In this document: positions 49,773 through 58,591 of the stretch, one piece after another | Layout: the number at the start of each line of letters is the position of its first letter | Numbering within the stretch: the first letter of the stretch is position 1 | From: Planctomycetota bacterium | Lineage (GTDB): Bacteria; Planctomycetota; Phycisphaerae; Tepidisphaerales; Tepidisphaeraceae | NCBI GenBank assembly: GCA_039182125.1 | Contig: JBCDCH010000011.1 | Coordinates: 1-64,000 of the forward strand | Length of the DNA: 64,000 nucleotides | Direction: 5' to 3' | The notes under the pieces: generated by a model | Database searches by the model: none | Told to the model about the DNA's origin: nothing | Seen by the model: only the letters and a program-made list of their open reading frames with translations | Position numbers and translations under genes: made by a program

Positions 49773-51500
49773 ATGGAAGCTATCCCCTCCGCCGTCGCCG
49801 CACGTCGCCGTCAACGCACCTTCGTTCCCGCCGATTTCGATGCGTCGGATTGGGGACAGATCGAACCTCTCGGTCAGCAACTGCTCGACGCCAAACTCGG
49901 CACCGCCGATGAAGCGGAGGCGTGGGTCAACCGGCTCAGCGAGCTATATGCGGCCATCGACGAATACGGCAGTCGCAAGTACATCGAGAAGTCCTGCAAC
50001 ACCGAAGATGAGGCGATCAAGAAAGCCTTCCTGCACTTCGTCGAGAACATCGAGCCCAAACTCAAGCCGATGATGTTCGAAATGAAGAAGAAGTACCTCG
50101 CCGCCGACGCTCGGCCGACCGGCGAGCGCTACACGATCCTCGAACGCCAGTGGGCTGCTGACGTCGAACTGTTCCGCGAGGAAAACGTCGCGCTGCAAAC
50201 CGAGGAAACCAAACTCGTCACGCAATATGACGAGATCTGCGGTCGGATGGCCGTCGAGTTCCGCGGCAAGACGTACACGATGCAGCAGATGGCCAAGTTC
50301 CAGGAGGAAACCGACCGTGACACGCGGGAGGAAGCCTGGGAAGCAACCGTCAATCGCCGCATGGAGGACCGCGAGGCGATCGAGGACATCTTCGACAAGC
50401 TGCTGCCGCTGCGTCAACAGATCGCCGAGAACGCCGGCTTCGATAACTACCGCGACTACACGTTCAAAGCGTTGCACCGCTTCGATTACACCCCCGACGA
50501 CTGCCACCGTTACGCCAAGGCGATCGAGCAGAGCGTGGTGCCGGTGATCCATCAGCTCGACAAGGAGCGTGTGGAGAAGCTGGGCATCGATTCGCTGCGG
50601 CCGTGGGACGCGTCGGTTGATGTACTCGGGCGTGGGCCTTTGCGGCCGTTCAACGAGGACGACATCGACGGCTTTGTCGCGACCACCAAGGGCGTCTTCG
50701 AAAAGCTTGACCCGACGCTCGCCGAGGGCTTCGATCTACTACGCCAAGCGGGCAACCTCGACCTCGACAGCCGGCACGGCAAGCAGCCTGGCGGTTACCA
50801 GGCCAACCTCGAAGAGACCGGCATCCCGTTCATCTTCATGAACGCCGCCGGCACGCAACGGGATGTCGAGACGCTCCTCCACGAGGGCGGCCATGCGTTC
50901 CACACACTGCTGTCGCATGAAGAGCCGCTCGCGTTTCTGCGCCACGCACCGATGGAGTTCTGCGAGGTCGCGAGCATGAGCATGGAGCTGCTGGCCCTGC
51001 CGTACATGGACGACTTTTTTGAAGACAGCTCGGACGCCAACCGCGCCCGGCGACACCAACTCGAAGGCGTCGCCGTCCTTGCGTGGATCGCGACGATCGA
51101 CCAGTTCCAGCATTGGCTCTACACCAACCCCGGCCACACACGTGAACAGCGCGCCGAAAAGTGGGTCGAGATCTTCGACAAGTTCGGTCATGGCACGGAT
51201 TGGTCCGGCTACGAAGACGTCAAGCGCTCGCTCTGGCAGCGTCAGCTTCACCTGTTCCACGTGCCGTTCTACTACATCGAATACGGCATCGCGCAACTGG
51301 GCGCGCTTCAACTCTGGCTTCAATCCAAGCGTGACCCGAAAGCCGCACTGGCCAACTACAAGCGGGCACTCACGCTGGGCGGCACCAAGCCGCTACCGGA
51401 CTTGTTCGCGGCGGCGGAGTTGAAGTTCGACTTCTCCGAAACCACCGTGGCCCCGCTCATGAAGGCGGTCAGCGACGATCTCGCCACGCTGCCGGCATGA
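49773..51500 (+). CDS. M3-family oligoendopeptidase
   Basis: This is a zinc metallopeptidase of 575 residues, related to oligoendopeptidase F. The family degrades short peptides in the cytoplasm. The zinc motif is H370-E371-G-G-H374, followed by the third-ligand region EFCEVASMSMELL about 25 residues on. The preceding I-P-F-I-F-M-N-A-A-G-T-Q-R-D-V-E-T-L-L segment is also typical. The C-terminal helical part has FHVPFYYIEYGIAQLGALQLW. Its stop overlaps the trpF start by 4 bases, so the two are translationally coupled. Confidence 0.92.
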   Translation: MEAIPSAVAARRRQRTFVPADFDASDWGQIEPLGQQLLDAKLGTADEAEAWVNRLSELYAAIDEYGSRKYIEKSCNTEDEAIKKAFLHFVENIEPKLKPMMFEMKKKYLAADARPTGERYTILERQWAADVELFREENVALQTEETKLVTQYDEICGRMAVEFRGKTYTMQQMAKFQEETDRDTREEAWEATVNRRMEDREAIEDIFDKLLPLRQQIAENAGFDNYRDYTFKALHRFDYTPDDCHRYAKAIEQSVVPVIHQLDKERVEKLGIDSLRPWDASVDVLGRGPLRPFNEDDIDGFVATTKGVFEKLDPTLAEGFDLLRQAGNLDLDSRHGKQPGGYQANLEETGIPFIFMNAAGTQRDVETLLHEGGHAFHTLLSHEEPLAFLRHAPMEFCEVASMSMELLALPYMDDFFEDSSDANRARRHQLEGVAVLAWIATIDQFQHWLYTNPGHTREQRAEKWVEIFDKFGHGTDWSGYEDVKRSLWQRQLHLFHVPFYYIEYGIAQLGALQLWLQSKRDPKAALANYKRALTLGGTKPLPDLFAAAELKFDFSETTVAPLMKAVSDDLATLPA

Positions 51501-52150
51501 AGCGGACACGCATCAAGTTCTGTGGCATGACCCGCCCGGACGACGTGAAGTTCGCCGCCGATCTTGGCGTCGACGCGATCGGCGTGATTCTCCACGCTCC
51601 CGGCAGCACGCGTGAGATCGAGTTGTCCCGCGCGGATGAGCTCTTCCGTTCGCTGCCGCCGTTCGTCGCGCGGGTCGGCGTGTTCGTCGATGCACCCGCC
51701 GACACGATCCTCGACGCGGCCGACCGGTTGTTCCTCGACTACGCCCAAGTCCATGGTGAGCCGAGTGCCGAACTCATCCATGACATCTGCGCGGTCAAGC
51801 TGCTGTTGTCGGTCCCCGTTGACGAGAACATCACGACCGCGCTGGAGAACTGCAAGATCTTTCCCGACAAATCCCAAATCGCCGTCGCGCTCGACAGCGG
51901 CAAGGTCGGCGGCACCGGAAAGGAAGCCGACTGGAACCGAATCGCGGATCTCGATCTGGATCAATGGGCGAGCGTGATGTTCGCAGGCGGGCTCGATCCG
52001 GACAACGTTGCCGACATCGTCACACGTTTCCGCCCCAACGCGGTCGACGTTTCCAGCGGGATCGAATCCGGAGTTCGAGGCTTCAAGGACATTGAAAAGA
52101 TGCTTGCATTCGTGAAAGCCGTGCGCGCCGCCGACAGCGCTAACCTGTGA
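51497..52150 (+). CDS. trpF: Phosphoribosylanthranilate isomerase
   Basis: This is the third enzyme of tryptophan synthesis, converting phosphoribosylanthranilate to CdRP by Amadori rearrangement. It is a TIM barrel of 217 residues. The N-terminal K-F-C-G-M-T-R-P-D-D carries the catalytic cysteine (C9). The acid is the aspartate in A-V-A-L-D-S-G near 132. The phosphate site is seen as MFAGGLDPDNVADI near 160, followed by VDVSSGIESGVRGFKD (about 180-195). No other trp gene is nearby. Start and stop overlap the M3 peptidase and the oxidase subunit genes, forming a three-gene run. Confidence 0.95.
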   Translation: MKRTRIKFCGMTRPDDVKFAADLGVDAIGVILHAPGSTREIELSRADELFRSLPPFVARVGVFVDAPADTILDAADRLFLDYAQVHGEPSAELIHDICAVKLLLSVPVDENITTALENCKIFPDKSQIAVALDSGKVGGTGKEADWNRIADLDLDQWASVMFAGGLDPDNVADIVTRFRPNAVDVSSGIESGVRGFKDIEKMLAFVKAVRAADSANL

Positions 52151-52806
52151 ACATGTCCGCCGACAGTCCAACCACGCCGCTTGGATACGACCCATTCACA
52201 CGCCCTGACCACCACGTCAGCCAAAAGACACAGAAGCTCGGAATGATCCTGTTCCTGGTGTCGCTGGGCGTGCTGTTCGCGTCGACGATGCTGGTCTACG
52301 TTCTCGTCCGGCTTGTTTTCGGTGCCGAGAAGCCCGAGATCGGCTACATGCGTGACGAACTCGCGAACTGGAAGCTGTTCCTATCGACGATCGTGGTCTT
52401 GGCGGCGAGCGCGACGATCCATTTCAGCGTCAAGGCGATCCAACGCGAGCGGCGTGAACCCTTCATGCGTTGGCTGCTCGTCACCGACCTGCTCGCCGTG
52501 GCGTTCGTTGCGATTCAGATCCCGGCGATGATCGCCATCCTGCAATACCACGGCGGCAGCACCAACACCGACGGCGAACTGATCGCATCACCAGATCGCT
52601 TCTTCGGCGTCACCATGTTCCTGATCCTGCTCCACGCACTGCACGTGGTCGGCGGGATCATTTATCTCCTGATCGTCACCGCCAAGGCAGCGAGCGGGAA
52701 GTACGACCACGAAAACTATCGCGGCGTCGCCCATGCGGCGCTTTACTGGCACTTCCTCGACGTAGTCTGGATCATCATGTTCGGCACACTCCTCATCCTC
52801 GGCTAG
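52147..52806 (+). CDS. Heme-copper (cytochrome c) oxidase subunit III
   Basis: This is the accessory membrane subunit of an aa3-type terminal oxidase. It has 219 residues with five transmembrane helices (about 31-57, 74-97, 105-128, 153-180 and 196-218). The family residues are visible in LLHALHVVGGIIYL and in A-L-Y-W-H-F-L-D-V-V-W at the end. The five-helix form lacks the first two helices of seven-helix subunit III, as in many bacterial oxidases. The GTG start overlaps the trpF stop by 4 bases; an ATG two codons on is equally possible. Subunits I and II are not in the window. Confidence 0.9.
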   Translation: MNMSADSPTTPLGYDPFTRPDHHVSQKTQKLGMILFLVSLGVLFASTMLVYVLVRLVFGAEKPEIGYMRDELANWKLFLSTIVVLAASATIHFSVKAIQRERREPFMRWLLVTDLLAVAFVAIQIPAMIAILQYHGGSTNTDGELIASPDRFFGVTMFLILLHALHVVGGIIYLLIVTAKAASGKYDHENYRGVAHAALYWHFLDVVWIIMFGTLLILG

Positions 52807-52829
52807 CAGGCCTGACGAATGCAACGTAA

Positions 52830-52861
52830 AACGACCCGGACGTTCGCACGTCCGGGTCGTT
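52830..52861. terminator. Bidirectional hairpin terminator
   Basis: AACGACCCGGACGT (52830-52843) and ACGTCCGGGTCGTT (52848-52861) form a perfect 14-bp stem with a TCGC tetraloop. It sits between the convergent oxidase subunit and lipoprotein genes, 24 bases after one stop and 26 bases before the end of the other, so it can serve both. Confidence 0.85.
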
Positions 52862-52887
52862 GGATTGCTGGAAGATTCGCTTGCAGC

Positions 52888-53403
52888 TTACTTGCCGCCG
52901 CCGAGCGCACCGCCGATGTCGCCGAGCTTGCCTGCGGCGTCGGCCGCTCCTTGGGCTTTGTCGAGCATGCTGGTCAGGCTCTCGAGCCTCGCGGCCATGG
53001 GTTCGGGCAGCTTGTCCTTGAGGGCGATGAGCTTGTCGAGGATTTCCTTCGCTCCGGCGAAGTTCTTCTCGGTGATCATCGTCTCGGCCTGGCCGAGCAT
53101 CTCTTCGGCCTTGGCCGCGAGTTCCGGACCGGCCAGGCTTTCGAGGGCTTCACCGGCCTTCTCCTTCATGGCGTCGACCGCACCATCGGTGATCTCCTCA
53201 CCACGAGCAGCGGCCTCGTCCTTGATGCTGTCCAACATGCTGCTGCCCTCGGCCGCGGCTTCATCGGCGGCTTCGTCGACCGCGTCGGTCACGTCGTCCG
53301 TCGTGGACGACTCTTCACAACCGACGCCGACAAAAGCCACACCGCTCACGGCGGCGGCCAACATCAACGACTTCAACACGTTTTGCAGTTCTTCACGATT
53401 CAT
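52888..53403 (-). CDS. Helical lipoprotein of unknown function
   Basis: This is a secreted lipoprotein of 171 residues. A basic N-region and hydrophobic helix end in a lipobox V-G-V-G-C at residue 29. The mature part is Ala/Glu/Asp-rich and almost wholly helical with heptad-like spacing (for example AAKAEEMLGQAETMITEKNF), ending in a Gly-rich tail. I recognise no family. The N-terminal MNREELQNVLKSLML resembles a short leader ahead of the hydrophobic region. GGAGA lies about 6 bases before the ATG. Confidence 0.75.
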   Translation of the reverse strand: MNREELQNVLKSLMLAAAVSGVAFVGVGCEESSTTDDVTDAVDEAADEAAAEGSSMLDSIKDEAAARGEEITDGAVDAMKEKAGEALESLAGPELAAKAEEMLGQAETMITEKNFAGAKEILDKLIALKDKLPEPMAARLESLTSMLDKAQGAADAAGKLGDIGGALGGGK

Positions 53404-53519
53404 GGTTGGTTCTCCAAATGGTTCGGTTTCATCAGTCAGGCTTCACGCCTAAGGATATCTGATGCTAACGGGACACCTGATGCATGTCACGGTTGGAACT
53501 TGTTGCGATCGAGCCAAGC

Positions 53520-54635
53520 TCAATCGAACGCAATCCCTGTCTGCTTGCTGATATCCCGCAGTTCTTCGACAACGGGCAGGATCAGCGGCACGCCGTTCAT
53601 CTTGCGATCGGCCTCAGCGGCTCGCTCGGGATCACCGGGCAGCAGGACCGCATCTTGTCCCGGCGTGGGCGGGGTGGCGGTCATCGTGGCGCGGTAGTCG
53701 TCGAGTTGTTTCTTGAACTCGTCGGGGTCGATGAAGCCGTCGAGCCGCATGGCACCGAAGAAGTGACCGATGCCCTTGCCGACGGACTTGCTCGGGATCT
53801 CCTGCCGCAACGCGAACGGCGGTGCCCACGGCCCCCAGTTCGCACCGCTGAGCACGCAAGTAAAAACGTCCACCGCAACCGCGAGCGCCCAGCCCTTGTG
53901 CCCGCCGTGCTCTCTGCGGCTACCCAACGGGAGCAGTGCCCCGCCGTCGACCATGTCGTTCGGGTTCGGCGACTCGGCACCCTCCTTGTTCTGGAGCCAG
54001 CCCATCGGCACCTCTTCGCCACGCCGCCGGGCCATCTCGATCTTGCCGTATGCCGCCGCGCATGTCGCAAGGTCAACGACGACGTCCGTCGAGCCGTTCG
54101 CGCCGCCGCCGGGGAAGCCGATCGCGATCGGATTGGTGCCGGTCATGCGGTCCTTGCCCCAGAGCGGCGCGACAAGCTTGGTGGTGTTGGTCATCGACCA
54201 ACCGATGAGGTCACGCTTGAGCGCTTCGAGAACATAGTACCCCGCGATGCCGTAGTGGTTGGTGTTGCAGACGCTCACCCAGCCGCTACCGACGTCATCC
54301 GCCTTGTCCATGGCGATGCGGTTGGCCTTGGGTCCCACGACCAAGCCGAGGCCGTTGTCGCCATCGACCGTCGCGCACGTCTTGTTCTCACGGACGATCG
54401 TCAGCTTCGGCGTCGGGTTGATCCGGCCGAGTTGGAGCATGTCGAAGTAGGTGTGCAGCCGCGCGACACCGTGTGTTTCGATACCGCGCAAGTCCGAAGC
54501 GGCCAGCACATCCGCCGCGAGGTGGGCATCTTCGTCGGAGATGCCGAAGTGCTTGAAAGTTTGCACGGAGAAGTCGTGGAGCTTCTCGATCGGAAACGTG
54601 ATCGTCTCGCTGCTGGGGGCGGTGTCGATGTTCAT
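53520..54635 (-). CDS. Malate/L-lactate dehydrogenase-family oxidoreductase (Ldh_2)
   Basis: This is an NAD(P)-dependent dehydrogenase of the type II malate/lactate/ureidoglycolate family, acting on 2-hydroxy acids in the cytoplasm. It has 371 residues. Signatures are SDLRGIETHGVARLHTYFD near 47-65 (with the catalytic H), a V-x-N-T-N-H-Y-G-I-A-G-Y segment near 121, DRMTGTNPIAIGFPGG near 162 and a H-G-G-H-K-G-W-A-L-A segment near 245. The exact substrate cannot be inferred. The ATG is chosen over an upstream in-frame start because it fits the family N-terminus, with TACACT 9 bases upstream. Confidence 0.9.
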   Translation of the reverse strand: MNIDTAPSSETITFPIEKLHDFSVQTFKHFGISDEDAHLAADVLAASDLRGIETHGVARLHTYFDMLQLGRINPTPKLTIVRENKTCATVDGDNGLGLVVGPKANRIAMDKADDVGSGWVSVCNTNHYGIAGYYVLEALKRDLIGWSMTNTTKLVAPLWGKDRMTGTNPIAIGFPGGGANGSTDVVVDLATCAAAYGKIEMARRRGEEVPMGWLQNKEGAESPNPNDMVDGGALLPLGSRREHGGHKGWALAVAVDVFTCVLSGANWGPWAPPFALRQEIPSKSVGKGIGHFFGAMRLDGFIDPDEFKKQLDDYRATMTATPPTPGQDAVLLPGDPERAAEADRKMNGVPLILPVVEELRDISKQTGIAFD

Positions 54636-54644
54636 GGGCACGAG

Positions 54645-54650
54645 AGTGTA
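54645..54650 (-). promoter_or_regulatory. -10 box of the Ldh_2 gene
   Basis: TACACT on the minus strand ends 9 bases before the ATG. It supports the shorter start of this gene. Confidence 0.4.
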
Positions 54651-54766
54651 ACGAATGGGGCCGACATTCGATGGCCCGCACGGCATATGCCGGAAACGCC
54701 CGAAGATTTGTAGAAAGAAGCTTCGCGCCGGTCCGACTTCTTCACACACTCTCACGAGGTACCCCC

Positions 54767-55483
54767 ATGAAACTCACCATCCTGATCGTGCTCGTCGGTT
54801 CACTCGCCCTGCTGGCTTTCGGGGCAACCGGCGAGAAATCCGACACGCGGCGCCCCGTCATCGTCGAACTGTTCACGTCCGAGGGTTGCAGCAGTTGCCC
54901 GCCGGCCGAGGCCGTGCTCAACGATCTGCACCAAGGCCAACCTATCGACGGCGTGGACGTCATCGCGATCGCTTGGCATGTCACCTATTGGGATGATCTC
55001 GGCTGGGTCGACCCGCTCGGCGACAGACGTTTCACCAAGCGCCAGCGTGAGTACGCTCGGACGTTCGGACGGGGCAACGTGTACACGCCGCAGATGATCG
55101 TCGGCGGGACCGAGGAGTTCGTCGGCAGCAACCGGTCTCGCGCCGCATCGTCGATCGCGTCGGCGGCCGAGGTCGATCCGATCCACGTCACCATCACGTC
55201 GAACGACCACGACGTCCTCTGCGGCACGGTCGAAGGTGTCGAAGGACCGATCACGCTCGTCGTCGTCGAGGACGGCCTGACATCCAAGGTCCAGCGTGGC
55301 GAAAACCGTGGCAAAACGCTGACCCATGACGGCGTTGCGCGGACGTTCGATCGCGTTGAAGCCGGAGCGTTCGAGATCGCCGTGCCATCGGACGTGAATC
55401 TCGCCAACGCCCGACTCGTCGCGTTTGCCCAGTCCGACTCGCTCGGCCCGATCACCGCCGTTGGCGTTGCAGGCCTGGAGTAG
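54767..55483 (+). CDS. Secreted DUF1223 protein
   Basis: This is an exported protein of 238 residues with a thioredoxin-like core. It has a signal peptide (about 1-20), then VELFTSEGCSSCPPAEAVL near 34-52 with a C-S-S-C pair, and A-W-H-V-T-Y-W-D-D-L-G-W near 70, both hallmarks of DUF1223. The family's function is not established; the C-x-x-C suggests redox or metal chemistry. An ACGAGG Shine-Dalgarno lies 7 bases before the ATG. Its 3-prime end overlaps the convergent pdeM gene by 32 bases. Confidence 0.85.
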   Translation: MKLTILIVLVGSLALLAFGATGEKSDTRRPVIVELFTSEGCSSCPPAEAVLNDLHQGQPIDGVDVIAIAWHVTYWDDLGWVDPLGDRRFTKRQREYARTFGRGNVYTPQMIVGGTEEFVGSNRSRAASSIASAAEVDPIHVTITSNDHDVLCGTVEGVEGPITLVVVEDGLTSKVQRGENRGKTLTHDGVARTFDRVEAGAFEIAVPSDVNLANARLVAFAQSDSLGPITAVGVAGLE

Positions 55484-56111
55484 TCGGCACCTCACACACA
55501 CGCCCGGCGGCAACGGCAAACAGCCGACGACCCGGGCGGGGTTCCATCACGCAACCGCCGGTGAAACTGCCGAACGCCGGCAGAACGAGCACGTCCTCAT
55601 CCACGCACACACACGGTACCCGGACATGGCTGCCGTCGTAATCGGGCAAGCGCACGGCCGGATGCAGATGACCGCAAAGTGTCGGCGTATCGGGCGCTTC
55701 GGGCGGATGGTGGGCGAAGTTCAGCCCGGCTTCGGCGAATTCGCCACGCACATCGAAGCCCAGCGAGTCCGGTGGCCGACCCGCATGGCGGTCGTGGTTG
55801 CCGAGGACGAGCGACACGTCGAGGTCCGTGTGTCGGTCACGCCACGCCGTCAATGCCACATGCACCGCTTCGCTCTGACTCGCCTTGGCGTGAAAGAAAT
55901 CGCCGAGAATGATCAGGCGTTTGGCATCGCCGAGCGCCTCGTCGAGTCGTTGCAAGTCCGCGGCGGTGTTGCCATCGGGGATCGGCATGCCGGCCGCGCG
56001 AAACACGTCCGCCTTCCCGAAGTGGGGGTCGGCGATCAACGTCGCATCCCCCCACCGCAACGCTCGCTGTGGCAAGGCGGTGAACTCGTGTTGGGCGAAC
56101 GTGAATCGCAT
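55452..56111 (-). CDS. pdeM: Ligase-associated DNA-repair metallophosphoesterase PdeM
   Basis: This is a calcineurin-like phosphoesterase of 219 residues, annotated in many bacteria as a ligase-associated DNA damage response endonuclease. Motifs run in order: D-P-H-F-G-K (metal site 1, near 28), L-G-D-F-F-H-A near 69, L-G-N-H-D-R-H near 102, and a C-G-H-L-H-P segment near 145. It lies 14 bases downstream of the Lhr-type helicase gene, the usual pairing. The ligase and the beta-lactamase-fold exonuclease that commonly accompany the pair are absent here. Confidence 0.9.
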   Translation of the reverse strand: MRFTFAQHEFTALPQRALRWGDATLIADPHFGKADVFRAAGMPIPDGNTAADLQRLDEALGDAKRLIILGDFFHAKASQSEAVHVALTAWRDRHTDLDVSLVLGNHDRHAGRPPDSLGFDVRGEFAEAGLNFAHHPPEAPDTPTLCGHLHPAVRLPDYDGSHVRVPCVCVDEDVLVLPAFGSFTGGCVMEPRPGRRLFAVAAGRVCEVPTTPGLQRQRR

Positions 56112-56125
56112 CCGTGCGACCGATC

Positions 56126-58576
56126 CTAGCCGGCCGCGCGTTCGAGTTGGCGCATCATCCGCTCGATCCGGTCGGCGGCTGCTTCGACGCGGATCGTTTG
56201 GCTGCTGATCCGCTGGGCCCAGATCGGAAACGCCATCGGCGTCAGTCGCCCCGGCTCGGTCAGGATCAACTTCTGGTTCCGCAAGTCGGCCAACGCCGCG
56301 GCGAGCCGGTCGATCTCGAGCTGGCGTTCGAGCACCTCACGTCGCGCCTGCTCGAGCAACAGGTTTTGCGGATCGAACTCGATGAAAACGTCGAAGAACA
56401 ACTGCGCGGAGGCTTGCAACTGCCGCGTGGACTTCGGCGCGCCCGGCGAGGTGGCCAGCACCAACCCCGCCACGCGTGAGATGTCACGGAACTGCCGCTT
56501 GGTCAGCTCGCCGGCATTGAGACACGCCAGCAGATCGTCGAGCAACCCGTCGGCCGAGAGCAGCGATCGCCACGTCGGTTCATCAAGCTTCAACGGCCCG
56601 GACGCGAGCAGTTCAATACCGTAATCGGTGAACGATGCGGTGATGCTCACGTCGAAGCGTCGACCGATGCGATGAGCGATCACACTGCCGAGGCCTTCGT
56701 GAACGAGCCGACCAAGCAGCGGATAAAGAAAGTGATGATCGCCTTCGCGGGTGTGGATCGATTCGATGAGCAGTTCACCGTTGCCCGGCAGATGGCTCCA
56801 CGCGTGCTGCACGTTCAGCAGCGGCGCGATTGTTCGCATCTCCAGGTCCGCATGATCGCCTTCGCGGGCCGACTCGAGTCGATCACGCACGGCGTCGGCC
56901 AGCAACGTACTCAGCGGGAAACGCCCGCCCGCCCAGCTCGGCACGCTGCCGCGCTTGCTCTTGGCCGGCCGAACCGTCGCGGCCATGTCACGCATGCTCA
57001 CGAACTCCAACGGGCGCCCGGCGAACGTGAACGTGTCACCCGGCTTGAGCTTGCCGATGAACGCTTCCTCGATCGTGCCCAGCCGCTTGCCGTTGCGCAA
57101 CTGCAGTGCGACGACACCGTCGGACGTGATGGTGCCAATCCCGAGGCGGTGCAAGCGGGCAAGCTTGTCGTCGCCGATGACATAGCGGCCATCTGGCCGG
57201 CGGACGACCTTGCGGAACTGCGGGTAAGCGTCGAGCGTCGGACCGCCGCGTTCGACGAAGTCGAGTACCCACTGCCATTCCTCGTCGGTCAATTCGGCGA
57301 ATGCCGCGGCGGTGCGCACTTCGGACAGCAGTTCATCCGCGTCGAACCCACCTCCCGCCGCCACGGTCACGACATGCTGGGCCAGTACGTCCAACGGCTT
57401 GCGCAGCGGCAACCGTGGCTCGACCGACTTCCGCTCCACGCCCTCCCGCGCGGCGGAAAACTCGACCAACTCGAACGCATGCGTTGGCACACAGATCACC
57501 GTGCTGGTGAGCCCCGGCGTATGGCCACTGCGCCCGGCACGCTGGATCAACCTGGCGATGCCTTTCGGGCTGCCGATCTGGACGACGCGATCGACCGCCG
57601 GGTAGTCGACGCCGAGATCGAGGCTGCTGGTGCAGACGACCGCGCGCAGTCGCCCCTCGCGCAAGAGACCTTCGACCTCGATGCGAATCTTGCGGTCGAG
57701 GCTGCCGTGATGGATGGCGATTTCGCCAAGCCAATCGGGACGTTTGGCGAGGATCGTGCGGAACCACACCTCGACCTGAGCGCGCGTGTTGGCAAAGACC
57801 AGCGACGTGCCGCCCCGCTCGAGTTCGGCCACGACGGCGTCGGCCATCCGCAGCCCCATATGCCCGCCCCACGGGAAGCGCTCGATGCTCTCCGGCAGGA
57901 GTGTCCGCACTTCGATCGGCTTGCTCGCGTCACCATGCACCATGACGCCGCCATCGGGACAAAGCGTGGCGAGCGCCTGATCGAGATTGCCGAGCGTGGC
58001 GGAGAGGCCCCAAGTTCGTAGTTGTGGGTTGAACTGCCGCAGTCGCGCGATGCCAAGCTCGGCCTGGACGCCGCGCTTCGTGCTCATCAGTTCGTGCCAC
58101 TCGTCGACGATCACGCTTTGCAGGCCGGTGAACGATTGCCGGGCATTCGGGTAGCTCAGCAGCACACTCAAGGACTCGGGCGTGGTCACCAAGACTGTCG
58201 GCAGCCGGTCACGCTGACGCTTGCGGACCGACTGGGACGTGTCGCTGGTACGCAGCTCGACCGACCAGTCCAGCCCGGCCGCTTCGATCATCCGTGTCAG
58301 TGCGTGGGCCGTGTCGTTCGCCAACGCCCGCATCGGCGTGATCCAAAGCACCGCGTGCGGCTCACCGCGCGAGCGCTTTCGCGGTGGCGTGACTTCACGC
58401 TGCAATCGTTCCGCCAACGGTCCGCCAAACACGCTGAGCGTCTTGCCGCTGCCCGTCGGCGCATGCACGAGCCCACTGCGGCCATCGAGGAAGTACCGCC
58501 ACGCTTCGAGTTGAAATACAAACGGCGTCCACCCACGCTCGGCGAACAACTTCTCGAGTGGCGCGGTCGCGGACAC
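56126..58576 (-). CDS. Ligase-associated Lhr-type DExH helicase
   Basis: This is an ATP-dependent DNA helicase of 816 residues, the Lhr-core type linked to a DNA ligase/nuclease repair set. Walker A is P-T-G-S-G-K45-T. The DExH box is D-E-W-H near 157, with S-A-T-L-G-N after it. Motif V/VI reads IARLIQRAGRSGHTPG near 340. The Lhr-specific winged-helix and beta-barrel C-terminal half follows (KLKPGDTFTFAGRPLEFV near 515). GTG start. It forms an operon with pdeM and is preceded 15 bases upstream by the DUF58 gene, probably in the same transcript. Confidence 0.93.
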   Translation of the reverse strand: MSATAPLEKLFAERGWTPFVFQLEAWRYFLDGRSGLVHAPTGSGKTLSVFGGPLAERLQREVTPPRKRSRGEPHAVLWITPMRALANDTAHALTRMIEAAGLDWSVELRTSDTSQSVRKRQRDRLPTVLVTTPESLSVLLSYPNARQSFTGLQSVIVDEWHELMSTKRGVQAELGIARLRQFNPQLRTWGLSATLGNLDQALATLCPDGGVMVHGDASKPIEVRTLLPESIERFPWGGHMGLRMADAVVAELERGGTSLVFANTRAQVEVWFRTILAKRPDWLGEIAIHHGSLDRKIRIEVEGLLREGRLRAVVCTSSLDLGVDYPAVDRVVQIGSPKGIARLIQRAGRSGHTPGLTSTVICVPTHAFELVEFSAAREGVERKSVEPRLPLRKPLDVLAQHVVTVAAGGGFDADELLSEVRTAAAFAELTDEEWQWVLDFVERGGPTLDAYPQFRKVVRRPDGRYVIGDDKLARLHRLGIGTITSDGVVALQLRNGKRLGTIEEAFIGKLKPGDTFTFAGRPLEFVSMRDMAATVRPAKSKRGSVPSWAGGRFPLSTLLADAVRDRLESAREGDHADLEMRTIAPLLNVQHAWSHLPGNGELLIESIHTREGDHHFLYPLLGRLVHEGLGSVIAHRIGRRFDVSITASFTDYGIELLASGPLKLDEPTWRSLLSADGLLDDLLACLNAGELTKRQFRDISRVAGLVLATSPGAPKSTRQLQASAQLFFDVFIEFDPQNLLLEQARREVLERQLEIDRLAAALADLRNQKLILTEPGRLTPMAFPIWAQRISSQTIRVEAAADRIERMMRQLERAAG

Positions 58577-58591
58577 GCACCATGGTACGGA